This document shows positions 8,773 through 15,784 of a stretch of DNA of 64,000 nucleotides, one piece after another. The DNA lies in NCBI GenBank assembly GCA_902774035.1, contig CACYHA010000013.1:57076-121075 (forward strand), in the 5' to 3' direction. Origin of the DNA: Oscillospiraceae bacterium (GTDB lineage: Bacteria > Bacillota > Clostridia > Oscillospirales > Acutalibacteraceae). The position numbers were made by a program, and so were the translations under genes. The notes beneath the pieces are model-generated. The model saw only the letters and a program-made list of their open reading frames with translations, made no database searches and had not been told where the DNA came from. Each line of letters opens with the position of its first letter. Position 1 is the first letter of the stretch.

Positions 8773-9027
8773 TTATTTCGCGAGCTTGGTCGCAAGCGCC
8801 GATTTCTTTCTTGCGGCGTTGTTCTTGTGAAGAAGACCCTTCGCAGCAGCCTGATCGATCTTTTTCATCGCAGCCTTGACCAGCGCTTCCTTATCCTCGG
8901 CATCGGTCTCGATCGCCGTGTTCGCCTTTTTGATGGCAGTTTTCAGCGCGGAGTTTGCAGACTTGTTGCGGGCCTGCTTGGTTGCGCTGACGAGCACACG
9001 CTTTTTGGCAGATTTGATGTTTGGCAT
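8773..9027 (-). CDS. rpsT: 30S ribosomal protein S20
   Basis: An 84-aa, very basic, fully helical protein starting MPNIKSAKKRVLVSATKQAR and ending in a Lys/Ala-rich tail, the standard length and signature of S20. S20 is a primary binder of 16S rRNA helices 9 and 44 in the 30S body. It has a GGAGG ribosome binding site, its own promoter and a terminator, so it is a single-gene unit. It is divergent from gpr, an arrangement common in spore-forming Firmicutes. Confidence 0.98.
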   Translation of the reverse strand: MPNIKSAKKRVLVSATKQARNKSANSALKTAIKKANTAIETDAEDKEALVKAAMKKIDQAAAKGLLHKNNAARKKSALATKLAK

Positions 9028-9062
9028 CCGTGATACACCTCCCTTTAAGATTCCGTCGATAA

Positions 9063-9091
9063 ATCATAGCATTTTTCAAAAAAAATTGCAA
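9063..9091 (-). promoter_or_regulatory. rpsT promoter
   Basis: Minus strand: TTGCAA (9091-9086), 17-bp spacer ending TGC, TATGAT (9068-9063), 36 bp before the start codon. The TTGCA box with TGC before the -10 recurs upstream of secA (31496-31468) and the lipase pair (22838-22866). Confidence 0.8.
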
Positions 9092-9108
9092 GTGCTTTTT
9101 GCAGATTT

Positions 9109-9138
9109 GGATAACCTTTTTGAAAAGCGAGCATAATA
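9109..9138 (+). promoter_or_regulatory. Putative sigma-G/sigma-F promoter of gpr
   Basis: GGATA (9109-9113), 18-bp spacer, CATAATA (9132-9138). This fits the forespore sigma-G consensus GnATR-N18-CATnnTA without mismatch. gpr is a known forespore-specific gene in Bacillus. The predicted start lies about 40 bp before the GTG codon. Confidence 0.75.
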
Positions 9139-9182
9139 ATACTACATTTTTGTTGAAAAATCAAGTGTTTGGGGGAAGAAAA

Positions 9183-10070
9183 GTGAACAAACGCACGGAT
9201 TTGGCGCTGGAAAATGTGGAAATGCAGCCAAAAAAGCAGACCGACGGCGTGCGCAGCCTGCATCAGACGCAGAACGGCGTGCGCATTTCGGCCATCACGA
9301 TCTTCAACGAAGACGGCGTGCGCGCCCTCGGGAAACCGCAGGGCAACTACGTCACGCTGGAGCTGCCTGACCGGCTGGAACGCCCGGACACCCGTTCGGC
9401 GGCGCAGGAGATCCTTTCGCAGCAGCTCCAGCGGATGCTGCCGGAGCGGGGGACCGTTCTGGTCGTCGGCCTCGGCAACGAGAACATCACCCCGGACGCG
9501 CTCGGACCGAAATGCGTCCAGCTTCTTTTTGCAACGCGCCACATTTCGGGCGAGCTGGCAAAGCAGGCCGGCTTCGGCAGACTGCGCGCCGTGGCGGCGA
9601 TCGCGCCCGGCGTGCTGGGACAGACGGGGATCGAGACGGCGGAGATCATCGAATCTCTGGTGCAGCGCGTGAAACCGCAGGCGGTGCTGGTGATCGACGC
9701 GCTCGCTTCCTGCCGGCTGACACGTCTCGGCGCCACGATCCAGCTTACGGATACGGGCATCTCGCCCGGCTCCGGCGTCGGCAACCGGCGCATGGAGCTG
9801 AGCGCACGCACGCTCGGCGTGCCGGTGATCGCCATCGGCATTCCCACGGTGGTGGACGCGACGACACTGGCGCTGGACGTTTTGCAGGCCAACGGCGTGG
9901 ACGCGCCGCCTTCGCCGCCGCTCGAACAGTCAAACGAGCGGCTGATGATGGTCACGCCCAAGGAGGTCGATCTTTTGGTGGATCGCGCCGCAGAGACGTT
10001 GGCCATGGGCATCAACCGCGCGCTGCAGCCGGAGCTGAGCGAGCAGGAGCTGCTGGCGATCGTAAAATAG
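9183..10070 (+). CDS. gpr: Germination protease GPR
   Basis: A 295-aa spore protease that degrades small acid-soluble DNA-binding proteins during germination. The start is taken at GTG 9183 with GGGGGA 7 bp upstream, which yields the typical N-terminus VNKRTDLALENVEM containing the autoprocessing region. The family signatures GLGNENITPDALGPKCVQLL, VLVIDALASCRLTRLGATI and DTGISPGSGVGNRR are present, including the two conserved Asp residues of the atypical aspartic protease site. An upstream in-frame start at 9099 would read through the promoter and is rejected. The gene is preceded by a sigma-G-type promoter and followed by a compound hairpin element that includes a terminator, then by spoIIP. 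Confidence 0.97.
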   Translation: MNKRTDLALENVEMQPKKQTDGVRSLHQTQNGVRISAITIFNEDGVRALGKPQGNYVTLELPDRLERPDTRSAAQEILSQQLQRMLPERGTVLVVGLGNENITPDALGPKCVQLLFATRHISGELAKQAGFGRLRAVAAIAPGVLGQTGIETAEIIESLVQRVKPQAVLVIDALASCRLTRLGATIQLTDTGISPGSGVGNRRMELSARTLGVPVIAIGIPTVVDATTLALDVLQANGVDAPPSPPLEQSNERLMMVTPKEVDLLVDRAAETLAMGINRALQPELSEQELLAIVK

Positions 10071-10275
10071 CGCGGGCGCGAGCCGAGCAGCTTTGCTGCT
10101 CGGCAGGGCGGCGGGGCGGGCCCGCGCGGCCGCAGGCCGCGCGGAAAAGGAGCGCGAGACCGTGCGTCTGAAAAACAGGATGTGCCTGCCGCGCTCCTTT
10201 TTTTGCCGCGAGCTGCGCTCGCGGCGGCCCGCCCCGCCTGTTTGCGCACGGCGCAGCCGTGCGCAAACGCCCGCG
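10071..10275 (+). repeat. Compound hairpin element A (nested palindromes)
   Basis: Four perfect short hairpins are embedded in nested stems. The hairpins are 10082-10104 (10-bp arms, loop TTT), 10122-10144 (10-bp arms, loop GCA), 10205-10225 (9-bp arms, loop TGC) and 10241-10267 (12-bp arms, loop GCA). The enclosing stems are 10071-10078/10268-10275 and 10111-10122/10226-10237, around a central terminator stem 10145-10156/10190-10201. Hairpin 10241-10267 is the exact reverse complement of 54743-54769. It fills the gpr-spoIIP gap and has no coding frame I can support. Confidence 0.8.
10145..10204 (+). terminator. Terminator after gpr, centre of element A
   Basis: AAAAGGAGCGCG (10145-10156) pairs with CGCGCTCCTTTT (10190-10201), and the T run extends to 10204. 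It is the innermost stem of the compound hairpin element and should end the gpr transcript. Confidence 0.7.
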
Positions 10276-10304
10276 TCATATTTGCCGCCTTCTTTTCATA
10301 AATT
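10276..10304 (+). promoter_or_regulatory. Putative sigma-E promoter of spoIIP
   Basis: TCATATT (10276-10282), 14-bp spacer, CATAAATT (10297-10304). The mother-cell sigma-E consensus is KMATATT-N14/15-CATACAnT, so there is one mismatch in the -10. spoIIP is sigma-E-dependent in Bacillus. Confidence 0.65.
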
Positions 10305-10310
10305 GAAAGT

Positions 10311-10378
10311 AACCGATGATTTCCTCGATGTGTGAAAGTCTGCCGTCAGGATTTGCACATTTGAGAGAATCATCGGTT
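10311..10378 (+). other. Stem-loop in the spoIIP leader
   Basis: AACCGATGATT (10311-10321) pairs with AATCATCGGTT (10368-10378), with further partial pairing inside (CTC/GAG, GTG/CAC). It begins where the sigma-E transcript should start, so the 5' end of the mRNA would be folded. The same 11-mer AATCATCGGTT occurs after the coiled-coil gene at 38605. Confidence 0.55.
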
Positions 10379-10414
10379 GCGAAAAGAGAACACTTTGAGA
10401 GGCGGAACGGAACG

Positions 10415-11566
10415 ATGAAAGAAAGAACGTGGCTTTGGCGTCCGGCGGCAGCCGCAGCGGTTGTCGGCCTTTTTGCGCTGCTGTTCTGGAAAACCGACAC
10501 CCGTGTGCTGGACGTTTGCGCCTCTGCGGTGCTGTTCAGCGCCGAATCCCTTCTGCCTCTTTCGGTGACCTGTGCGCCGCCGACGACCCTCCCTCCGGTC
10601 ACGCAGGCAATGGTCTCTGCCGCACAGACAACGGCGCCGCCCGCAACGACGGAGCCGACTGCGGCGGCCGCTTCGACCGTTCCCGCTGTGGAAAGCGACG
10701 CTTTTCTCGCAACGCCGCAGGATGTGCTTGAGCGGATGGCAAAGGCAAAACAGGGGGCGTCAAACGATAAAAAAGGCGGCCGCCTGCTGGAAAAGCAGTA
10801 CACCACGGAGGGCGTGACCGATCAAAAGGGCGTCGTGCGCGTAAAGAACACCAACGATACCGACATCGACCTGAACGGGCTGCTGCATCAACGGGCCGAT
10901 CTTTCCGTTTCAAGAGATGCGCCGAGCGTGCTTGTCTATCATACCCACACCACAGAGACCTACCAAATGCTGGATCGCCCGTTTTATGCCTGTGATTTTG
11001 CTTCACGCAGCAACGACAAGGGACAGAACATGGTGCGCGTCGGCGATGAGATCTGCGCACAGCTTGAGGCGGCGGGCTTCAAGGTGCTGCACGATACCGA
11101 GATCCACGACGCGCGTTACACCGGAGCCTATGAACACTCCCGCGCGTCGGTGAAGTCCTTTCTGGAAAAGTATCCGGACGTTCAGATCACCCTCGATATC
11201 CATCGCGACGCGATCTTGCCCGACAAAACGACAAAGATCAAGCCAACGGCTGTGGTGAACGGCAAAAAGGCGGCGCAGGTGATGATCATTTCCGGCTGCC
11301 AGGAGGAGGGCAACGGGGTCACGGACTTTCCCGACTGGCGGCAGAACCTCATCTTTGCCCTGCAGCTTCAAAAGCGGATGGAAACGCTGTTTCCCGGGCT
11401 GACGCGGCCGCTGTTTTTCTGCGCCCGGCGCTACAATATGCACCTGACCCACTGTTCGCTGCTGCTCGAGATCGGTTCCGACGGCAACACGCTGGAGGAG
11501 GCCGTCTACAGCGGACGCTGCGTCGGCAAAGCGCTGGCGGAGCTGATGCGCAAGTATGTGAAGTGA
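10415..11566 (+). CDS. spoIIP: Stage II sporulation protein P, septal peptidoglycan amidase/endopeptidase
   Basis: A 383-aa protein with an N-terminal membrane segment (about 10-30), a Thr/Pro/Ala-rich linker (about 50-95) and a C-terminal amidase domain. The domain carries VLVYHTHTTETY (zinc-binding His), VQITLDIHRD and LLEIGSDGNTLEEA (catalytic Glu), the SpoIIP signatures. With SpoIID and SpoIIM it thins and removes septal peptidoglycan so the mother cell can engulf the forespore. ATG 10415 is chosen because GAGAGGCGG lies before it and the membrane helix follows directly. The longer frame from 10316 would start inside the leader hairpin. It is followed after 22 bp by a 55-aa membrane ORF. 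Confidence 0.95.
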   Translation: MKERTWLWRPAAAAAVVGLFALLFWKTDTRVLDVCASAVLFSAESLLPLSVTCAPPTTLPPVTQAMVSAAQTTAPPATTEPTAAAASTVPAVESDAFLATPQDVLERMAKAKQGASNDKKGGRLLEKQYTTEGVTDQKGVVRVKNTNDTDIDLNGLLHQRADLSVSRDAPSVLVYHTHTTETYQMLDRPFYACDFASRSNDKGQNMVRVGDEICAQLEAAGFKVLHDTEIHDARYTGAYEHSRASVKSFLEKYPDVQITLDIHRDAILPDKTTKIKPTAVVNGKKAAQVMIISGCQEEGNGVTDFPDWRQNLIFALQLQKRMETLFPGLTRPLFFCARRYNMHLTHCSLLLEIGSDGNTLEEAVYSGRCVGKALAELMRKYVK

Positions 11567-11588
11567 CAGGAAAAAAGGGGGATCCTTC

Positions 11589-11756
11589 ATGCAATTGCTG
11601 CTGCGGCGCTTTGCGCTGGCGCTGGCGGTGATCTTCGCGCTGACGTTCCTGCTCGTCGGAACGACCCTTGTCGCCGCGCGGATGGAACAGACGCTGCACG
11701 CAGACGCGCCGCTGACGGTGCGGTGGAGCGACGGTGCGCTGCTGCTGGAAGGTTGA
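11589..11756 (+). CDS. Small membrane protein, 55 aa
   Basis: ATG 11589 has GGGGG 5-6 bp upstream and begins 22 bp after the spoIIP stop. The product begins MQLLLRRFALALAVIFALTF, with one hydrophobic helix of about 22 residues, and ends in a short polar tail with Trp (VRWSDGALLLEG). It is probably co-transcribed with spoIIP. No family was recognised. The ribosome binding site, the membrane helix and codon use like its neighbours argue for a real gene. Confidence 0.6.
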   Translation: MQLLLRRFALALAVIFALTFLLVGTTLVAARMEQTLHADAPLTVRWSDGALLLEG

Positions 11757-11792
11757 ATCCTTTCTCCTGCTTTTTTCGATGACGTAAATCGC

Positions 11793-11850
11793 TTTACTTT
11801 TTTTAATTCTTCTGGTATAATAATCAGCAAATGGTATAATAATCAGCAAA
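11793..11850 (+). promoter_or_regulatory. Promoter with tandemly duplicated -10 region
   Basis: TTTACT (11793-11798), 17-bp spacer, TATAAT (11816-11821). The unit TGGTATAATAATCAGCAAA is repeated once immediately (period 19 bp), giving a second TATAAT at 11835-11840. The promoter serves the amide hydrolase gene at 11877. Confidence 0.7.
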
Positions 11851-11876
11851 TAACAAAAAAACAGGCGGTGTTATTT

Positions 11877-13055
11877 ATGCGGATCGTTTATTTTTTTACC
11901 AGAGTCATTTCAGTCATTCTCGCTGCAGTGATCGGCATTTTCGGTTCCACAACCGGCGTTTGGACCAAGCAAATGGATTCTTTGAAATCCGTCACGGAAG
12001 TGACAGATCATTATTATCTTATGGACTATACCTACAACTATGATCTCGACACGCTGCTTGAGAGCCGTTCGGGGAATTCGACCACTGCGGGGCTGCTGCT
12101 GTATTCCGTTGTGGATGTGTTTTTGCAGTTGAATCCCGGCGCAAAAAGGATCCTTTCGGATTTGGGCCTTCACTTCGAGATAGACAGCAAGCGTCTGGCG
12201 AAGATCCTGGGAAAGCTTTTTGACATTGCAGGGTTCGGATGCACCACCTTCAACGCAACCGCGCCGTCCGGAGACAAGCTGTTCGCAAGAAACTATGATT
12301 ATATGGATTCGCCCGGTATGACAGTCTGGACGCATCCCGAGGACGGTTACGCGAGCGTTTCAACCGTGTCGCTCTATTTTCTCGGATACGGCGGGAGCTT
12401 TCTGCCAAAAGATCTTCTGACGTCGCTCCTGACGCTGATAGCGCCCTACATTCCCGTTGACGGAATGAACGAAAAGGGACTTTCTATCGGCGTTTTGGAA
12501 CTGGAAACGCCGGAAACATTTGCCCAGACAGAAAAAAAAGACATCACGACGACTGCTGTAATCCGCACGGTGCTCGACCACGCCGCAACGGTTCCCGAAG
12601 CTGTGGAGATCTTCTGCAATTATGATATGCACGATCTGCTTGGCGGCGCCTGCACATATCATTATCAGGTTGCGGATGCTGCGGGCAATACGGCGATCAT
12701 TGAATACGTCAACGGTGAAATGGCGGTGCTGCAGCCCGATAGATCAGGCACGCTGATCGCAACGAATTTCTGGCTTTCCGAGGGTGTTGATGATCCCGAC
12801 GGAATGGGACAGGACAGATATGCCACCGTTGAAAAAGCGCTGAAAGAAACAAATTATGTGGTCAGCGAAAAAGAAGCGATGGCGCTTTTGAAGGCGACTC
12901 ATCTTGAAAATGCGGACCTTCACGGATATATTTGTTCCACCCTTTGGAGCGTCGTATATAACAATACAAATCAAACATTTACCCTTTGCACAATGTATGA
13001 TTATGAAAAGCCTTATCGCTTTTCCGTAAACGACCCGCTGAAAGCTCTGCAGTAA
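11877..13055 (+). CDS. Choloylglycine-hydrolase-like linear amide C-N hydrolase, membrane-anchored
   Basis: A 392-aa protein of the N-terminal nucleophile type. Residues 1-25 form a signal or anchor helix. About 100 residues then precede GFGCTTFNATAPSGDKLFAR, in which Cys122 matches the mature N-terminal Cys of bile salt hydrolases and penicillin V acylases. Then come RNYDY, DGMNEKGLSIGVLEL and TNFW, all family signatures. Such enzymes cut linear amides such as bile salts, penicillin V, N-acyl amino acids or N-acyl homoserine lactones. The long N-terminal extension implies a surface location and autocatalytic removal of a propeptide. ATG 11877 has AGGCGG 8 bp upstream. It is convergent with a GH3-type amide-forming enzyme. 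The substrate is unproven. Confidence 0.87.
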   Translation: MRIVYFFTRVISVILAAVIGIFGSTTGVWTKQMDSLKSVTEVTDHYYLMDYTYNYDLDTLLESRSGNSTTAGLLLYSVVDVFLQLNPGAKRILSDLGLHFEIDSKRLAKILGKLFDIAGFGCTTFNATAPSGDKLFARNYDYMDSPGMTVWTHPEDGYASVSTVSLYFLGYGGSFLPKDLLTSLLTLIAPYIPVDGMNEKGLSIGVLELETPETFAQTEKKDITTTAVIRTVLDHAATVPEAVEIFCNYDMHDLLGGACTYHYQVADAAGNTAIIEYVNGEMAVLQPDRSGTLIATNFWLSEGVDDPDGMGQDRYATVEKALKETNYVVSEKEAMALLKATHLENADLHGYICSTLWSVVYNNTNQTFTLCTMYDYEKPYRFSVNDPLKALQ

Positions 13056-13104
13056 AGGGATCATGGATTCTTCCGCTTTGCGGAGACGAATGAAGCAAAA
13101 CACG

Positions 13105-13134
13105 ACCCCGCCGCAGAACCTTCCGCGGCGGGGT
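13105..13134. terminator. Bidirectional terminator
   Basis: ACCCCGCCGC (13105-13114) and GCGGCGGGGT (13125-13134) form a perfect 10-bp stem between the convergent amide hydrolase and GH3 genes. Confidence 0.75.
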
Positions 13135-13140
13135 TATTAC

Positions 13141-13173
13141 TGTCAACTGTATCCTGTCAACTGTCCATTGTCA
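13141..13173. repeat. Short tandem array of TGTCAACTG-type units
   Basis: Degenerate copies of TGTCAACTGTCC lie 18 bp from the GH3 stop. This is one of several heptamer-type arrays at gene ends in this window. Confidence 0.6.
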
Positions 13174-13190
13174 GCGCTCCGTCGTTGACC

Positions 13191-14876
13191 TCACGCTTTG
13201 ATTCGGGCGTAGAAGAAGTCTTTGCGCTCGGGCGTATTGAGCACGATCACGGGCTTGATCTGGTTGAGCACGCGGCCCTGCGAGAGCAGCAGCTCGCGGT
13301 AGGCGGCGTAGGCGCCGTCTTCCAGTTCGAAGAAGACCGAGTCGCCGATCATGTTCCAGCGGCGGTACTTCTCGTATTTTTCGTTGCACTCGCGGAACAG
13401 GTCGTCCACAGCCTTGCTCAGCGCGGCGCGCTGTTCGGCGGTGAGCGGGGACTCCGGCTCGGCAACCATCACATAGTGTGGCATTCCGACGTCCGTTTCG
13501 GAATAGAAGCTGTAGCCGCGGAATTTGACGCCGAACTGTTCCTGCATATGTTCCGCCACCCAGTCAAGCATCTGGGTGGTGGTTTTTTCGTTCGCGAGGT
13601 TCAGACCCATGTTGGAACGATACAGGAACTCGATCTTCGGGGTGTTGTTGTGCATACCCGTGATCTTCACGATGTCCATGATGCGGTAGCGGTAAAGGCC
13701 CGAGAAGTTCGTGATGATGATCTCGTAGTTTTTGCCGACCTCCACTTCGTTGAGCAGCAGCGGACGGGTGCCTTCCGGCGCGTCCTCGGGCAGGAATTCG
13801 TAAACCAGCGAGCGCGGCAGCAGCACGGAATCGTTGGCGTTCAGTTCCACCGGCATGGCCATGAACCCTTCTGAGGCGGCGTAGCCCATGTTGTGCAGGG
13901 GAATGTCGCCCACATAGCGGCGCAGCTTTTCCACATAGACCGCAAGGGTGGAGCCGATCATGCCGTAGCCCCAGACGAGCTTCGGCCAGATCTGTCTGCC
14001 CACGGGCACGGGGCCGTCAAAGCCGCCCTCGAAGATCTTGCGCAGCTCGGCGGCGCGTTCCGGGTTGGGCTTCATATGGCCGTAATTCTTGCGCAGATTC
14101 TCGGTGGCGCGGACACGCGGATCAATGGTGCCCTTTTCGATATCGTCGCAGATCATCTGCCAGTTTTCTTCCAGATATTCGAACATGTTCGTGAGCAGCG
14201 TGATGACAAGGGAACCGAGATAGGTCACATTGGTGTCGATCAGCGCAAAACGAAGCTGGAAGTAAGCGGTGTCGGTGTGCTCTTCGTCCTCGGGGAAGAG
14301 GATGTCCATCGGCGTTGTGCTGATGTGCTTCAGGAAGGGCTTGATATAATAGAAGGGGATCTGGGCGGCGCCGTTGGCCATGTAGCCGTTCTTCATCTTG
14401 ACGCCGTTGAGCGAAAGCACCAGCGGACCTCTGGCGGAGGGCAGCTTTTTGAGATCGGTGTTTTCCTTGAGCCATTTGTTGGCGCAGGCCGGCGTTGCGG
14501 CAAAGCCCATGCACTGCATGTTCCAGATGTCGCGGGCGGTCTTCGGCTGCAGCTTCGGAATGCCGACGGAGCCGGAGGAGGAGCAGTAGCGGATGATCTT
14601 CTGCGAGGTGATGATCTTACCCTCCTCGCCTTCGAGCATCCGGCCGATGTAGGGCAGATAATCCTCAAACGTGGAGATTGGAACCTTGTCCTGATACTCG
14701 CGCAGAGAATGAACGTCTTCAAAGTGGTACTTCTTGCCCAGCTCGCAGTCCGCGTTCTTTTTCATGATCTTCTGCAGCGTTTTTTCCTGGGTCGGCATGG
14801 CTTCAGTCGTGAAGTGGTTGAAGCCCTTGTAGACGATGTTTCCGAGAAATACGCCGTAATCGGTTGCAAATGACAT
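13191..14876 (-). CDS. GH3-family acyl-adenylate amido synthetase-like protein
   Basis: A 561-aa protein of the GH3 superfamily, related to plant auxin-amido synthetases. It has the ATP-binding motif YCSSSGSVGIPK (form SSGTTxGxxK), the central GYAASEG, FLPEDAPEG and NFSGLYRYRIMDIV (YRxxD-type nucleotide contact), and a C-terminal domain with KIEFLYRSNMGLNLANEKTT. GH3 enzymes activate a carboxylate as acyl-AMP and transfer it to an amine, usually an amino acid. The substrates of bacterial members are mostly unknown. ATG 14876 gives the conventional N-terminus; the longer frame is untranslated leader. The promoter at 14937-14965 drives it alone, and it ends facing a linear amide hydrolase gene. 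Confidence 0.88.
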   Translation of the reverse strand: MSFATDYGVFLGNIVYKGFNHFTTEAMPTQEKTLQKIMKKNADCELGKKYHFEDVHSLREYQDKVPISTFEDYLPYIGRMLEGEEGKIITSQKIIRYCSSSGSVGIPKLQPKTARDIWNMQCMGFAATPACANKWLKENTDLKKLPSARGPLVLSLNGVKMKNGYMANGAAQIPFYYIKPFLKHISTTPMDILFPEDEEHTDTAYFQLRFALIDTNVTYLGSLVITLLTNMFEYLEENWQMICDDIEKGTIDPRVRATENLRKNYGHMKPNPERAAELRKIFEGGFDGPVPVGRQIWPKLVWGYGMIGSTLAVYVEKLRRYVGDIPLHNMGYAASEGFMAMPVELNANDSVLLPRSLVYEFLPEDAPEGTRPLLLNEVEVGKNYEIIITNFSGLYRYRIMDIVKITGMHNNTPKIEFLYRSNMGLNLANEKTTTQMLDWVAEHMQEQFGVKFRGYSFYSETDVGMPHYVMVAEPESPLTAEQRAALSKAVDDLFRECNEKYEKYRRWNMIGDSVFFELEDGAYAAYRELLLSQGRVLNQIKPVIVLNTPERKDFFYARIKA

Positions 14877-14936
14877 AAGATCCCTGCTTTCTTTTCCTTT
14901 TTTTGCGAAACGGTTACTTTTCGCAGTATTTATAAA

Positions 14937-14965
14937 AATATAACATACTTTGCCTCTCTTTGCAA
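14937..14965 (-). promoter_or_regulatory. GH3 gene promoter
   Basis: Minus strand: TTGCAA (14965-14960), 17-bp spacer, TATATT (14942-14937), 61 bp before the start codon. Confidence 0.6.
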
Positions 14966-15041
14966 GCTTTTTTTGATTTTGCGCGCGCATTTTTTTATTT
15001 TGAAGGATACATTTTTTGTGAAGCTTTTTCATCGGAAAGAC

Positions 15042-15069
15042 TTGAAAAATTTTTCAGCTATGTTATACT
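15042..15069 (+). promoter_or_regulatory. Promoter of the trmB-FHA-ftsW operon
   Basis: TTGAAA (15042-15047), 16-bp spacer, TATACT (15064-15069) preceded by TGT (extended -10), 47 bp before trmB. Confidence 0.65.
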
Positions 15070-15115
15070 ATACTTCTAAAAATATCTTTTATCTTCCTTG
15101 TTGAGGTAACGACCC

Positions 15116-15784
15116 ATGCGCATGAGAAAAAAGAAACATCTGGACGAGCGGCTGCAGCAGGTGCAGCCTTATCTCGTGCAGTTTGAACTGATCGGCGGCC
15201 GCGGCGAACCGCTGCAGGGCAAGACGCTCAATCTGTCCGCCCTTTTCGGCCGCGAAGCGCCGCTGGAGCTGGAGATCGGCTGCGGCAAGGGTCAGTTTGC
15301 CGCAGAGCTTGCGCGGCGGAACCCGGACGTAAACTTCCTCGCTGTGGAGGTCTGTTCCAATGTGATCGTGCAGGCCTGCGAAAAAGCGCAGGCGGCGCAG
15401 CTTTCCAACCTGAAATTCCTGCGGGTGGACGCCGAAGCCCTGCCGGTGCTGCTGCCGGCGCATTGCGTGCGGCGGATCTATCTGAACTTTTCCTGTCCCT
15501 ACCCGAAAAAGCGGCAGCAAAAGCGCCGCCTGACCCACGAGCGGTTTTTGAACATCTACCGGGAGCTGCTGACTGCAGAGGGAGAGATCTGGCAAAAGAC
15601 CGACAATCAGATTTTGTTTGAGTTTTCGATCGAAGAATTCTCCCGCTGCGGCTTTGCCCTCAGCGAGGTCTCGCTCGATCTTCACAAAAGCGGCTTTGAA
15701 AACAACATCATGACCGAGTATGAAACGCGCTTTTCCGAACTCGGCCAGCCGATCTACCGGCTGGTGGCGCGCCCGAGAGCATGA
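15116..15784 (+). CDS. trmB: tRNA (guanine-46-N7)-methyltransferase
   Basis: A 222-aa protein of normal TrmB length. It uses S-adenosylmethionine to form m7G46 in the tRNA variable loop. ELEIGCGKGQFAAELARRNP is the SAM-binding motif I. LNFSCPYPKKRQQKRRL is the family's PDPWPKxRHxKRR region, here with Cys-Pro in place of Pro-Trp. The C-terminal TEYETRF matches the conserved TxYExkf tRNA-contact motif. GAGGT lies 8 bp before ATG 15116. Its stop overlaps the start of the FHA gene (ATGA at 15781), so it is coupled to a cell-wall/division operon. Confidence 0.95.
   Translation: MRMRKKKHLDERLQQVQPYLVQFELIGGRGEPLQGKTLNLSALFGREAPLELEIGCGKGQFAAELARRNPDVNFLAVEVCSNVIVQACEKAQAAQLSNLKFLRVDAEALPVLLPAHCVRRIYLNFSCPYPKKRQQKRRLTHERFLNIYRELLTAEGEIWQKTDNQILFEFSIEEFSRCGFALSEVSLDLHKSGFENNIMTEYETRFSELGQPIYRLVARPRA

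Noticed and set aside
9099-9182. Longer N-terminus for gpr
   Set aside because: The upstream codons lie within the predicted sigma-G promoter, and GTG 9183 has a proper ribosome binding site and the family's usual N-terminus.
10071-10275. CRISPR array
   Set aside because: Repeats are palindromes of differing sequence and spacing, with no unique spacers and no cas genes in the window.
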